From contig NZ_CP022163.1 of assembly GCF_002305855.1 (NCBI RefSeq), positions 3,968,292 through 4,032,291 on the forward strand: a stretch of DNA of 64,000 bases. The letters are read 5' to 3'. Shown here piece by piece: positions 54,210 through 63,410 of the stretch (the stretch's first letter is position 1; every line of letters starts with the position of its first letter). Position numbers and translations under genes: made by a program. The notes beneath the pieces were generated by a model. The model was not told the origin of the DNA and made no database searches. It worked only from the letters and a program-made list of their open reading frames with translations. The stretch is from Melittangium boletus DSM 14713 (GTDB taxonomy: Bacteria > Myxococcota > Myxococcia > Myxococcales > Myxococcaceae).

Positions 54210-54592
54210 GTAAAGCCAAAACAATTCACCAAGAGCACCAATTGATCGAATTCAAAATCGTACGAATGCATCGTAACGACGCAATGAAATCCCTAAAACC
54301 AATGCTTGATGGATTCCGGAGTCATTGGGATAGCATCTACATTGGAGTCACCACAGAACCAGAATTGCGCTGGGACCAACACACAACGGAGGGATGGAAT
54401 AGAATGGTAGTAGTCTACGAAGCATACAGATCGGACATTGCCGCCGAACTAGAAAAGGATCTGATCGATTACGCCCGTAGATGCAGTTTCAAGTTCCCTA
54501 TCACGAACATCAGTCCTGGCGGAGAAGGACTTAGCACCAGACAGACCAACCACTACCTATACCTAATCATGAAGAACAAGCGCTACCCATAA
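54200..54592 (+). CDS. AT-rich GIY-YIG-like nuclease domain protein
   Basis: Up to 130 residues. The core DSIYIGVTTEPELRWDQH matches the YIG part plus catalytic Arg of GIY-YIG nucleases. YEAYRSDIAAELEKDLIDYA supplies the Glu helix and ITNISPGGEG the Asn region; the GIY strand is not clear. The DNA is strikingly AT-rich and codon use differs from all neighbours, a sign of recent transfer. ATG 54200 overlaps the previous gene; ATG 54266 is an alternative start. Confidence 0.6.
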   Translation: MPLSKAKTIHQEHQLIEFKIVRMHRNDAMKSLKPMLDGFRSHWDSIYIGVTTEPELRWDQHTTEGWNRMVVVYEAYRSDIAAELEKDLIDYARRCSFKFPITNISPGGEGLSTRQTNHYLYLIMKNKRYP

Positions 54593-54633
54593 AAACAAGA
54601 AACATCCAGCATTTCCCCGTCCCTCGAGAAACA

Positions 54634-55203
54634 ATGAAAATCCATGTCCTTGCAATGGTCGCGGTGACTCTACCGGGATGTGTCTTGCGCTCCGCGCACC
54701 CGGCGGTCACGGTCGAATGGCCCGATGAGAATTCCGCTCGGAGCCTCGTATCTCCCATGGAGGCGGGGGCCGCCCTCGCGGCGGCCGGGGCCGTTCGTGA
54801 AATGCTACGAGAAAACACGGTCCCCGGCCTCTTCTCTGGATGCACCAGTCCCGAGCAGGGATTGGATGTCGCCGTCTTCACCGGACCCACTCCCCAGCTT
54901 TACTACGTCGTGTTGGATGAGCGATTCGATCGATGCGGCGGTCCCCGGGGACGTGTGCTCGACTGGTGGTACGTCTATGCCGTCACGCCTCAAGGCGAAG
55001 TGATCGCCCGTGCCCCACCCCCAGCCGGGCCCGAGGAGGCTCTTCCGTCAGTTCCTCCTCCCGAGCCCACTCAACTCCCAGCGTCACCAGAAACAAACGC
55101 CACGGAGTCCTCTCCCGAGGTTCCCGCGTCGGCCTCGGAGCCACCCGTTCAACCGCAGAACGGCAACGCCAAGAGCCAGCTCGAGGCGCTCAACGCCCCC
55201 TGA
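54634..55203 (+). CDS. Lipoprotein with Pro-rich C-terminal tail
   Basis: 189 residues. Lipobox TLPGC (Cys about 16), a small alpha/beta domain (LDVAVFTGPTPQLYYVVLDE), and a disordered tail from about 125 rich in Pro, Glu and Ser. Normal GC returns here after the AT-rich gene. Family unknown. Confidence 0.7.
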   Translation: MKIHVLAMVAVTLPGCVLRSAHPAVTVEWPDENSARSLVSPMEAGAALAAAGAVREMLRENTVPGLFSGCTSPEQGLDVAVFTGPTPQLYYVVLDERFDRCGGPRGRVLDWWYVYAVTPQGEVIARAPPPAGPEEALPSVPPPEPTQLPASPETNATESSPEVPASASEPPVQPQNGNAKSQLEALNAP

Positions 55204-55224
55204 GGCGCCGCCAACCGAAGCGCC

Positions 55225-56112
55225 TCACCGCTTGTTCTTCTTCACCACCCGCGCGGACTTCTTCGCCCCCCGGCACACGGGGTTGGGCTTCTTGTCCACC
55301 ACGCCGAGCTGGAACGAGCGGCGCCCCACGCAGGCCACGCGTGCCCCCGGGTTGTCGTCCTTGGGCACGCGGAACAGCTTCGCCCTCGCGCCCTTCACCA
55401 GTTGCTGCCGCCACCACACACGGGTGCGATCCTTGCCATACAGTCCCTCGCCGCACTCGACGTAGGGCAGACGCCCCTGAACCGACGCGAACGAGGGCGC
55501 ATGCGCTCCCTCCACGAGCTGGACGCCGAAGAAGACGCGGCCTTCCGTGCGCACGAAGCCGCACCCCAGTTCCTCGTACCCACTGCCCTCGCCACGCGGC
55601 ACGGCCACGAAGGGCGGCAGGGCCGGTGTCGCGGTGTGATTGAGGTAGAGAAAGCGGGCGTCGCGCGGCTGGCAGTCCTCATTCACCTCGAAGGTCGCCG
55701 CGTCCGCCAGGTCCAGGCGCGTGAGCACCTCGGCGCGCACGCCGTCCGCCTCGTCCACCGTGTCCTGCTCGCCCAGGGGCTTGTCCCAGTAGATGCCCGT
55801 GGCATAGCGGAAGTAGCCACAGCCGAGCGGCTTGAAGGACTCCGGCGCGAAGGGCTGCGGGGGCCGGTTCTTGAGAGGCTGCTGCAGGAGCGGAGTGCAG
55901 CCACGGCGCACGCGCTCTCCCTCCGCGTAGAAGCCATGGCCCAGCGGTTGGAGCTCATCCTTTCCCGGACCCACCTTCTTGTCACCGCACTGGGTGATGG
56001 GCGTCTCCACGGGCACGGCCTGGGCGCGCGCGGACGGGCTCACGAGGAGCCCACCCAGCAGCAATGCCAGGGGGGCTCCGAGCCGCGTGGATGGATGACT
56101 CGTCCTTCCCAT
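55225..56112 (-). CDS. Secreted hypothetical protein
   Basis: 295 residues from ATG 56112. A signal peptide (LGAPLALLLGGLLVSPSARA) is followed by repeated units with a conserved G-CG-(F/Y) core: LGHGFYAEGERVRRGCTPLL, LGCGYFRYATGIYWDKPLGE, LGCGFVRTEGRVFFGVQLVE and YVECGEGLYGKDRTRVWWRQ. Together they make about four beta repeats. The tail is very basic (KKSARVVKKNKR). Probably exported; function unknown. Confidence 0.72.
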   Translation of the reverse strand: MGRTSHPSTRLGAPLALLLGGLLVSPSARAQAVPVETPITQCGDKKVGPGKDELQPLGHGFYAEGERVRRGCTPLLQQPLKNRPPQPFAPESFKPLGCGYFRYATGIYWDKPLGEQDTVDEADGVRAEVLTRLDLADAATFEVNEDCQPRDARFLYLNHTATPALPPFVAVPRGEGSGYEELGCGFVRTEGRVFFGVQLVEGAHAPSFASVQGRLPYVECGEGLYGKDRTRVWWRQQLVKGARAKLFRVPKDDNPGARVACVGRRSFQLGVVDKKPNPVCRGAKKSARVVKKNKR

Positions 56113-56178
56113 AGGGCGCGCATCATGGCGCGTCTGGCCCTCGGGAGCGAACAAAGCCTTTGTCCGCTGGACGAGCGC

Positions 56179-57549
56179 TCATGCCCGAGCGGGCACGGCC
56201 TCGGTCTCGACGCGGCCGGGGGCGAGCGTGCACAGCACCAGCGCGGCCATGCCCGCCAGGACGGCGAGGAAGGCGAAGCGGGCGGGAAAGCCGCCAGGCA
56301 GCAGGCTCACCAACGCGATGGTGAAGGACCCTCCGAGCATGCGCGAGGCATAGACGGCGCTCGTCACCATGCCCCGGTGCTGCCAGGGCGCACGCGTCTG
56401 GGGCCCCACGAGCGAGGTGGACGCGGCCGGCCCGAGCCCCATCCCCAACAAGCCGAGGCTCGCGAAGAGCGCGGGGACGTGCCAGTCCCGGGTGACACCG
56501 AGCGTGAACAGGACGGTGCCGAGGAAGGCGAGCACGAACCCCCCTCCGGCGCTCGCCCGGAGTCCCCCGCGCACGAAGACGCGCACGCCGAAGGTGGAGC
56601 CAAAGGCCCATCCCCCGAGCAAGGGCACCAGGGCGAGCCCCGCCATGAGCGGGCTGTGGCCCCCGCGCTCGGTCATCCACAGGGGCACGAAGGCGGTGGT
56701 GGCGTAGAGCAGACCTCCGGCGAGCAGACCGCCGAACACGCCCGAGAGCAGGGTGCGATCCCCCAGCAATTCCAGGGGAATGAGCGGGGCGGGGGAGGCG
56801 CGCTGCTGCCGCACGACGGCGACCAGACCCCCGGCCGCGGCGAGCGCGAGCAACGGACGCCACGCCCCGGCGCCGTCCTCCAGGGAGAAGAGGAGCAGGG
56901 CGAGCGAGAGACCCACCAGGGCGGGGCCCACCACATCCACGCGGGTCGCGGGCCGCACGGGATCCTTGAAGGACAGGTGCAGGAGCACCAGCGAGAGCAG
57001 ACCCACGGGCACGTTGACGAAGAAGACCCAGCGCCACGAGGCGTGCATGACGAGCCAGCCACCGATGAGGGGACCCACGACGTTGGCGCCACCCCAGGCG
57101 GCGGTGAAGAGGCCCTGGATGGAAGCGCGTTCACGCAGGGAGTAGAGGTCCGCGCTGATGGTCATGGTGGTGGGCTGGAGCGCCCCAGCACCGAGCCCCT
57201 GCAGGACGCGGAAGGCGATGAGGGCGGGCACGCTCGGGGCGGCGCCACAGAGGATGGAGCCGAGGAGGAACAGGCTCATGCCCAGGGTGAAGACGGGCTT
57301 CCTCCCGAGGTGATCGGCGAGCTTGCCGAACAGGAGCATGCCGACCGTGGAGGCGAAGAGGTAGGCGGAGAAGACCCACGAGTAGAGGTGCTGTCCACCC
57401 AGCTCGCGCGTGAGGGTGGGCATGGCGCTGGTGACGACGGTGGCCTCGAAGGCGGCGACCACGAGGCCCAGCAACACCGCGCCCGTGGCCACGCGCCGGG
57501 CCATCCCCGGCCGGGCGGCCGAGGGAGCTTCCGAAAGACTCGCATCCAT
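56179..57549 (-). CDS. MFS multidrug exporter (DHA2-like)
   Basis: 456 residues, 12-14 helices. Motif A GKLADHLGRKPVF after helix 2 and the antiporter motif C-like LQGLGAGALQPTTMTISADL. Start MDASLSEAPSAARPGMARRV at ATG 57549; a longer frame upstream would cross the regulatory region. It is divergent from the LysR gene, with two LysR boxes in the 72-base gap, so it is almost certainly controlled by that regulator. Confidence 0.9.
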   Translation of the reverse strand: MDASLSEAPSAARPGMARRVATGAVLLGLVVAAFEATVVTSAMPTLTRELGGQHLYSWVFSAYLFASTVGMLLFGKLADHLGRKPVFTLGMSLFLLGSILCGAAPSVPALIAFRVLQGLGAGALQPTTMTISADLYSLRERASIQGLFTAAWGGANVVGPLIGGWLVMHASWRWVFFVNVPVGLLSLVLLHLSFKDPVRPATRVDVVGPALVGLSLALLLFSLEDGAGAWRPLLALAAAGGLVAVVRQQRASPAPLIPLELLGDRTLLSGVFGGLLAGGLLYATTAFVPLWMTERGGHSPLMAGLALVPLLGGWAFGSTFGVRVFVRGGLRASAGGGFVLAFLGTVLFTLGVTRDWHVPALFASLGLLGMGLGPAASTSLVGPQTRAPWQHRGMVTSAVYASRMLGGSFTIALVSLLPGGFPARFAFLAVLAGMAALVLCTLAPGRVETEAVPARA

Positions 57550-57577
57550 GGCCTCTAGAAATAGCGGACCTGGGCGC

Positions 57578-57623
57578 ATGCGGAAGACGCATCCCTCGCA
57601 TAGACTCCATGCGTAAAGCGCAT
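57578..57623. promoter_or_regulatory. Two LysR-type boxes (T-N11-A) in the divergent gap
   Basis: ATGCGGAAGACGCAT (57578-57592) and ATGCGTAAAGCGCAT (57609-57623) are both ATGCG-N5-CGCAT palindromes that satisfy T-N11-A. Their centres are 31 bases apart, three helical turns. The second covers the lysR start codon, implying autorepression, while the first lies toward the MFS gene. Confidence 0.8.
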
Positions 57624-58536
57624 GAATACGGAACAACTCCAAGCATTCGTCCGGGTGGCCCGGGAAGGGCGGCTCACGGTGGCCGCGCGGCAACTCGGGG
57701 TGTCCCAATCCGGACTGACCCGTCAGCTCCAGGCCCTGGAGGGAGAGTTGGGGGTGCGCCTGCTCGTCCGGACGCCGGGAGGCGCGGTGCTGACGGAGGC
57801 GGGAGAGCGCTTCCTGCCGCATGCGCGGCGGGCGCTAGACGCGCTGGCGGTGGGGACAGCGCAGCTGGGCGAGCTGACGACGACGCCGGGAGGCGCGGTC
57901 TCGCTCGGGACACTGCGGACGGTGAGCGCGTACCTGCTGCCGGAACTGGCCCGGGGATTCAAGCATCGCTATCCGGAAGTGCTGTTGAAGCTGAGCGAGG
58001 GCATGCATGACGCGCTCGAGGCGCGAGTGGCGGATGGCGAGCTGGACATGTGCATCGTGAGCCTGCCGCTGCGGCGGGTGGAGTTGGTGGAGCAGAAGCT
58101 GTGGGAGGAGGAGTTCGTGCTGGCCGTGCCCAAGGGCCACCGGTTGTCGCGACTTGGGCGGCCGGTGGCGTTGACGGAGGCGGTGGAGGAGACCTGGGTG
58201 GTGATGCCCGGAATGACAGGCACCTCGGCGCTGGAAGTGGCGAGCGAGACGCGAGGCATCCAACCCCGGATCTCGGTGGAGATGGACAGCGCGGAAGGAA
58301 TGCGGCGGATGGTGGAACAGGGATTGGGAGTGGCGCTGCTGCCCGCGTTGATGGCGAGGGATCACGCCGCGCGAGGCTTTGAAGTGGTGTCCTTGAGCAA
58401 GGGAGGACCCCGGCGCCAGGTGGCGCTCGTGCATCGAGGAGAGGAATACCTCACCGCGGCGGCCAGGGCGCTCAAGCTGTTCATCATCGACACGCTGCGC
58501 CGCTCCGGGACTCAGTCCCAAACGGGTCCTCGGTGA
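57622..58536 (+). CDS. LysR-family transcriptional regulator
   Basis: 304 residues. N-terminal winged helix with MNTEQLQAFVRVAREGRLTV and the recognition helix LGVSQSGLTRQLQALEGELG, a linker helix, and a periplasmic-binding-like effector domain (TPGGAVSLGTLRTVSAYLLP onward). Normal length. Divergent from an MFS exporter, sharing two matching operators; the usual logic is that it senses the exporter's substrate. Confidence 0.93.
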   Translation: MNTEQLQAFVRVAREGRLTVAARQLGVSQSGLTRQLQALEGELGVRLLVRTPGGAVLTEAGERFLPHARRALDALAVGTAQLGELTTTPGGAVSLGTLRTVSAYLLPELARGFKHRYPEVLLKLSEGMHDALEARVADGELDMCIVSLPLRRVELVEQKLWEEEFVLAVPKGHRLSRLGRPVALTEAVEETWVVMPGMTGTSALEVASETRGIQPRISVEMDSAEGMRRMVEQGLGVALLPALMARDHAARGFEVVSLSKGGPRRQVALVHRGEEYLTAAARALKLFIIDTLRRSGTQSQTGPR

Positions 58537-58582
58537 GACAGTGGAGGTTGAATCAAACTTTGGGTTCCAATAGAATTGGACC

Positions 58583-58974
58583 ATGCCCTCCATGCGCTCA
58601 AGGACAGCTTCCCTCCATGGGATTCAGCGAAACGCCGTCCTTGTGATGACACTGCTGTCATGGGCCCTTCTGACGTCATGCGCACATGGTGGAAGGTCAG
58701 TTCACGGAAGCGGAGGCGCTGATCACGGAATCCGTGTCCTCGGGATTGATCGAACAATCGACCGCGACCGTCCTGAGAAGACAAATCGCGGACCTCTCCC
58801 TCAAACTCGGAGAAATTCCCGCTCGACTCCAACGGGTCCCCAATTTTCCAGCGAAGCTCAAGGAACTCACTCGCTTTCAGATTCAGCATGGCCTCGAAGA
58901 AGGAACTTCAGACCGCGCTGAAGCTCTTGAAAGATGTCGCGAAGGATCATTCGCGTCTTCTTGAAAAGATTTGA
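58583..58974 (+). pseudogene. Wrecked lipoprotein toxin gene
   Basis: Three frames in order: a lipoprotein signal (MTLLSWALLTSCAH), then from 58686 GQFTEAEALITESVSSGLIE and KLGEIPARLQRVPNFPAKLK, then KKELQTALKLLKDVAKDHSR to a stop at 58974. Joined, they give a lipobox followed directly by a C-terminal domain of the kind I associate with SitA-like myxobacterial toxins. At least two frameshifts and loss of the middle make it non-functional. The family link is from memory. Confidence 0.5.
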
Positions 58975-58980
58975 GGAGCC

Positions 58981-59487
58981 ATGCACTCCAGTCCACGCGA
59001 ATTGCAGCAGCTGCTTTCCGAAGCCAGGAGCCTGGAGTTGGGCAGTGCCCGGCAGCTACAGCTCCTCGAGGAGATCCGTACACGGTGTCCGGCGTTCGTT
59101 CCCGCTCTATTGCTGGCGAGTCGGGCCGAACTCTGGAGCCAGGACGACTCAGGGCAAACGGACGCCGTCTTCAATCAAGTTGAACGGATGCTTCATGACG
59201 CCGTCGACGCCTCGGGCAGATCCCCCGAGGCCCTCATGGGATTGGCTCGATTCATGAGCGTCGTGCGCGCTTCGCCCGAGGCCGCGGAAGCGCTCTACCG
59301 CGAGGCCTCCAACCGGACGCTCGAACTGCTGGAAGAATCCTGGTCCGGCCTCATCGAAGCCCTCGGAGAACAAGAGAAGACAGACGAGGCCACGCGCATC
59401 GCCGGGCGCGCCCGCCAGCTCTTCCCTGAATCCAAACAGCTCGCCGACGCTCATTCCTTCGCCAAACTCGGTCCTCAGTCCATCTGA
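58981..59487 (+). CDS. TPR-like helical protein, probable orphan immunity protein
   Basis: 168 residues of paired helices (SPRELQQLLSEARSLELGSA, then SPEALMGLARFMSVVRASPE and SPEAAEALYREASNRTLELL), no signal peptide. GAGGAG precedes ATG 58981, six bases after the wrecked lipoprotein. Position and type suit an immunity protein kept after its toxin decayed; otherwise function unknown. Its 3' end overlaps the convergent kinase gene by 13 bases. Confidence 0.6.
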   Translation: MHSSPRELQQLLSEARSLELGSARQLQLLEEIRTRCPAFVPALLLASRAELWSQDDSGQTDAVFNQVERMLHDAVDASGRSPEALMGLARFMSVVRASPEAAEALYREASNRTLELLEESWSGLIEALGEQEKTDEATRIAGRARQLFPESKQLADAHSFAKLGPQSI

Positions 59488-61538
59488 AGCCGGGCCTCCA
59501 ACATTCCGCGCAGCGCCTGGAAATCGAAGGGTTTCTCCAGGCGCGGCGGGTCCACCCGGCCGAGGAATTCCCGCGCCCGCTCCGTGAACGCCCCCCCGGT
59601 GACGAAGACGACATGCCCCACCCGCTCGGGCATCCGCTTCGCGAGCACCTCGTAGAGTTCGATCCCCGTCATCTCCGGCATCATCACGTCACACAGCAGC
59701 AAATCCCACGGCAATCCCTGCTCCAACCAGGCCAGCGCCGCCTCCGCCCGGGTAAAGACAGTCACGTCGTGCTCCTGGTTCAGTGTGCGCTGGAGCGCCG
59801 CGAGCACCATCGGCTCGTCGTCCACCACCAGCAGGTGGCCCCGCCTCCGCACCGGAGCCTTGCTCGCGCTCACTCCTTTCTCCTCGCGCTGGGGCCGCTC
59901 CGGCGCCGCGAGCACCACCCGGAACACCGTGCCCACCCCTTCCTCGCTCTCGAACTCCAGCGCGCCTCCGAGGCGCGTGAGGAGGTCCTGGCAGATGGGC
60001 AGCCCCAGCCCCGTCCCCACTCCCAGGGGCTTGGTGGTGAAGAAGGGCTCGAGGATGCGCGGGCGCAGCTCCTCGGGAATCCCCCCGCCCGTGTCCCGCA
60101 CCTCGACGACAACCCGGCCCGCGGCGTCCACGCGCGTGGACAGACGGATTTCATTGCGCTCGGCCGCGCCCTCCGCGATGGCGTGCGCCGCGTTGACGAT
60201 CAGGTTGAGGAACACCTGCCCGAGCCGGGCCTCGTTCGCGTACACGGCCGGCAGGGGTTGGTAGTCCTTCACCAGCCGCGCCCGGTGGCGGATCTCGTTC
60301 CACGCCATGGCCGCCGCCGAGTCCAGTGCCCGGTGCACCTCCACCCATTCCAACCGCTCATCATCCTTGCGGCTGAACAGCTTCAAGTCCCGGACGATGA
60401 GCCGCATGCGCTCGGCGCCCTCCCGGGCCTCTTCGAGCGCCTGGGCGATCGGCTCCACCCCGGACCCCGGCTCCAGGGCCGTCCGCAGCTCCTCGCGCGC
60501 GAAGTCCAGGTTGGCGAGGACGTAGGCGAGCGGGTTGTTGAGTTCATGCGCCACCCCGGCCGCCAGCGTGCCCACCGAGGCCATGCGGTCCGACAACGCC
60601 AGCCGCGCGCGGAGCTCCTCGCGCTCGGTGCGATCCTCCACCGCCCCCACGACGCGCATCAGCCGCCCGTCCGCGTCCCGCACGAAGACCCCCCGGTTGA
60701 CCACCCGCGTCCACGTCCCATTGGAGCGCTGGACGCGGTACTCGTCCGTCCAGAGCCGGGCGTCCCCGTCCAGCGCGGCGCGAAAACCCCGCTCCACGCG
60801 CTCCTGATCCTCCGGGTGGATGCGTCCGAACCACTCCTTCCCTCCGCCCCCCATCGATCCGAATGTCTCACCGAGCAGCGCCGCGAGCCGCGGGCCACAC
60901 GACACCCGCCCCGTCTCCGGATTCCATTCCCAGACAGCCTCGTTCAGGGCGTGCTGGAGGATGTCGAACCGCTCCTGGCTCGCGCGCAGGGCCTCGGACA
61001 GCCGGGCGTGCGCGCGGCTCGTGCGCCGCGCTTCCAACTGGTGCATCACCTGCCGCGCGAGGATCTCCAGGCCGTGAATCTGCTCCAGGGTGAGCACCCG
61101 GGGCACGGTGTCGAGGACACACAAGGTGCCGAGCACGAAGCCCTCCGGGTTGACGAGGGGCACTCCCGCGTAGAAGCGCAGACCGGCGACGAACGGGTTG
61201 AAGCGGAAGCGCACGTCGGCGGCGGTATCCGGCACCACGAGCGTGCGGCCCAGGAAGACGGTATGGGCGCAGAAGGACATGTCGCGCGCCGTCGCCCTCA
61301 GTTCCAGGCCCTGACGGGACTTGAACCAAAGGTGCTCGCGCTCCATCAACGCGATGAACGCGATGGGCGTGCCGGACAGCCGTGTCGCCAGGCGGGTGAG
61401 TTCATCGAAAGACACCTCGGGAGCCGGGTCGACCTCATAGCCCCACAGCGCCTCGAGCCGCGCCGCCTCGTTGGGGGGCAGGGGAGCCAGAGTCGACTCG
61501 CCAGACACGACGAAACCCACGTTCCGCTGGTGTTCCAT
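59475..61538 (-). CDS. Hybrid GAF-PAS histidine kinase with receiver domain
   Basis: 687 residues, soluble. GAF domain at about 30-185 (FCAHTVFLGRTLVVPDTAAD), PAS at about 200-320 (WFGRIHPEDQERVERGFRAA), HisKA with phosphoacceptor in GVAHELNNPLAYVLANLDFA, HATPase (VFLNLIVNAAHAIAEG, GVGTGLGLPICQDLLTRLGG), and a C-terminal receiver with VVDDEPMVL and phospho-Asp in DLLLCDVMMPEMTG. ATG 61538 has GGAGACAGGAGC upstream. Cytosolic signal sensor; output partner unknown. Confidence 0.93.
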   Translation of the reverse strand: MEHQRNVGFVVSGESTLAPLPPNEAARLEALWGYEVDPAPEVSFDELTRLATRLSGTPIAFIALMEREHLWFKSRQGLELRATARDMSFCAHTVFLGRTLVVPDTAADVRFRFNPFVAGLRFYAGVPLVNPEGFVLGTLCVLDTVPRVLTLEQIHGLEILARQVMHQLEARRTSRAHARLSEALRASQERFDILQHALNEAVWEWNPETGRVSCGPRLAALLGETFGSMGGGGKEWFGRIHPEDQERVERGFRAALDGDARLWTDEYRVQRSNGTWTRVVNRGVFVRDADGRLMRVVGAVEDRTEREELRARLALSDRMASVGTLAAGVAHELNNPLAYVLANLDFAREELRTALEPGSGVEPIAQALEEAREGAERMRLIVRDLKLFSRKDDERLEWVEVHRALDSAAAMAWNEIRHRARLVKDYQPLPAVYANEARLGQVFLNLIVNAAHAIAEGAAERNEIRLSTRVDAAGRVVVEVRDTGGGIPEELRPRILEPFFTTKPLGVGTGLGLPICQDLLTRLGGALEFESEEGVGTVFRVVLAAPERPQREEKGVSASKAPVRRRGHLLVVDDEPMVLAALQRTLNQEHDVTVFTRAEAALAWLEQGLPWDLLLCDVMMPEMTGIELYEVLAKRMPERVGHVVFVTGGAFTERAREFLGRVDPPRLEKPFDFQALRGMLEARLQMD

Positions 61539-61825
61539 GCTCCTGTCTCCCCCCGGTCGGGCGCACCCATGCCCCCTATATTCGGAAGACAAACGCCTTC
61601 CGGATCACCCATCCTGATGCCACCGTGGCGCCTCGCGATTCGTTCATACCTGGGTTCGAACTGGCGCGTAATTTTCTTCTTAATCCAGGTTATAGGGATT
61701 GGGTGAAGCGTCGGGTGGTGGACCCGGACCTGGGCTCCAGGGAGGTCCGACGTCCGTGCTAATGTGAGATTTTCACGGGGAACGGACGCCGAATCCCCGG
61801 GCCCGCTCGCCCCGCGATCCCGCGC
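61539..61825. other. Divergent promoter region, kinase/esterase
   Basis: Non-coding 287 bases between divergent genes. A short AT-rich stretch near 61665-61700 could hold a promoter. No palindrome or repeat of note seen. Confidence 0.4.
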
Positions 61826-63400
61826 ATGAACCCGACCTCGCGTTTTGCCCGACTGTCCTCCCTGCTGCTGTGGGCCTGGATGGCCCTGACCGGCTGCGAT
61901 CCCTCGACCCCGTCCACCCCCGTGGAGGAGCAGAACTACGCCGACGTGCAGTTCGACGTGGAAGTCCCCCCCGAGACCCCCATCACCGCCACGCTCTACC
62001 TGCGGGGGGAGGATCCCGCCTTCAAGGGCCCCGCCGGACGAGGCCTGGAGCTCATCTACCAGGGAGGCAACACCTTCACGGCCAAGACGCGGGTGCTCCT
62101 ACAGAAGCAGGTGTCCTTCTCCGTGTGGATGACGTCGCCCGACGCGCACGTGCCGCTCACCCTGGCGGGGACACCCGCGGAAGCGGGCACCCATACCGCC
62201 CGTGAGGCCGAGGAGAAGGTGGAGCTCGTCGTGGAGCGCTGGGGGCCGCCCGCGGGCCTCACCGGGCCGAGGACCGTCTTCCTCGTGGAGGTACCGGCCA
62301 CCACCTCGCCCGACGCGGAGGTATGGTTGTCCGGAAATGAACCCGAACTGGGAAGTTGGAATGGCGCGGGCGTGAAGCTCCACAAGGCGATGAACAGCCT
62401 GTACGCGACATCCTTGTCGTTCGAGGCGGGGACGTCGCTCGGGTTCAAGGCGACGCTGGGTTGTTGGGAGACGGTGGAGAAGGGTGCGATGGGTGAAGAG
62501 CTGAGCGATCACGCGCATACGACGGGAGAGGGCTACGAGCGCGTCTCCTTGACGGTGGAGTCCTGGGCCGCAGCGGAGTGTCCGCCGCCCGCGCCGCCTC
62601 CCGAGCCATCGATCACGGGCCTGGTGAAGTACCACCTGGTGAAGCCGGCCAACGAGGTGCTCAAGGAGCGCGACGTCATCGTCTGGCTGCCGCCGGGCTA
62701 CGAGGAGCCGGAGAACGAAGCGCGCCACTACCCCGTGCTGTACATGCACGACGGGCAGAACCTGATGAACGTGGTCACGGCGTTCGGCCACGTGGAATGG
62801 AACGTGGATGAGACGGCCGAGGCGCTCGTGGCGGCGGGCAAGGTGGAGCCGGTCATCATCGTGGGCATCTACAACGCCGGGGTGGACCGCCTGCCCGAGT
62901 ACACCCAGACGTCCACGAAGGACTATCCGAAGGCGGGCCGCGCGGACGTGTATGGCGACTTCCTCGTGAACGAGCTCAAGCCGCTCATCGACCGCACGTA
63001 CCGCACCCGGCCCGAGGGCCAGTACACGGGCCTCGCGGGCTCGTCGCTGGGCGGGCTCGTGTCGATGTACCTGGGGATGAAGTACCCGGACACCTTCACC
63101 CGGCTGGGGGTGATTTCGCCCTCGGTGTGGTGGGACGAGCGGGACATCCTCGAGCGCGTGGCGGCGCTGGCGGGACCGCTGCCCCTGCGCGTCTGGGTGG
63201 ACATCGGCACGGACGAGGGTACCCACGCGGAGGCGGAGACGGTCCAGGACGCGGAGGATCTGCACCAGGCGCTGCTGGACAAGGGCTGGTCCGCCACGGA
63301 CGTGAGCCTCAAGGTGTATGACGGCGCGCAGCACAACGAGGCGGCCTGGTCCCAGCGCTTCGGCGAGGTGCTCGAGTTCCTCTACCCGGCCAAGCGCTGA
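61826..63400 (+). CDS. Esterase lipoprotein with N-terminal starch-binding-like domains
   Basis: 524 residues. Lipobox ALTGCDP (Cys about 23). Two beta domains at about 35-135 and 145-240; the second (FLVEVPATTSPDAEVWLSGN, LGSWNGAGVKL) looks like a CBM20-type starch-binding module. The C-terminal alpha/beta hydrolase (about 255-520) belongs to the esterase D/enterochelin-esterase type: VLYMHDGQNL, nucleophile Ser in LAGSSLGGLVSMYLG, DIGTDEG, and His in DGAQHNEAAW. Likely a surface esterase acting on a polysaccharide-linked substrate. Confidence 0.9.
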   Translation: MNPTSRFARLSSLLLWAWMALTGCDPSTPSTPVEEQNYADVQFDVEVPPETPITATLYLRGEDPAFKGPAGRGLELIYQGGNTFTAKTRVLLQKQVSFSVWMTSPDAHVPLTLAGTPAEAGTHTAREAEEKVELVVERWGPPAGLTGPRTVFLVEVPATTSPDAEVWLSGNEPELGSWNGAGVKLHKAMNSLYATSLSFEAGTSLGFKATLGCWETVEKGAMGEELSDHAHTTGEGYERVSLTVESWAAAECPPPAPPPEPSITGLVKYHLVKPANEVLKERDVIVWLPPGYEEPENEARHYPVLYMHDGQNLMNVVTAFGHVEWNVDETAEALVAAGKVEPVIIVGIYNAGVDRLPEYTQTSTKDYPKAGRADVYGDFLVNELKPLIDRTYRTRPEGQYTGLAGSSLGGLVSMYLGMKYPDTFTRLGVISPSVWWDERDILERVAALAGPLPLRVWVDIGTDEGTHAEAETVQDAEDLHQALLDKGWSATDVSLKVYDGAQHNEAAWSQRFGEVLEFLYPAKR

Positions 63401-63410
63401 GGCGGGGAGG

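Noticed and set aside
55402..57558. 718-codon plus-strand open frame across the secreted protein and MFS gene
   Set aside because: It covers two well-supported minus-strand genes and has a low-complexity Gly/Glu/His composition.
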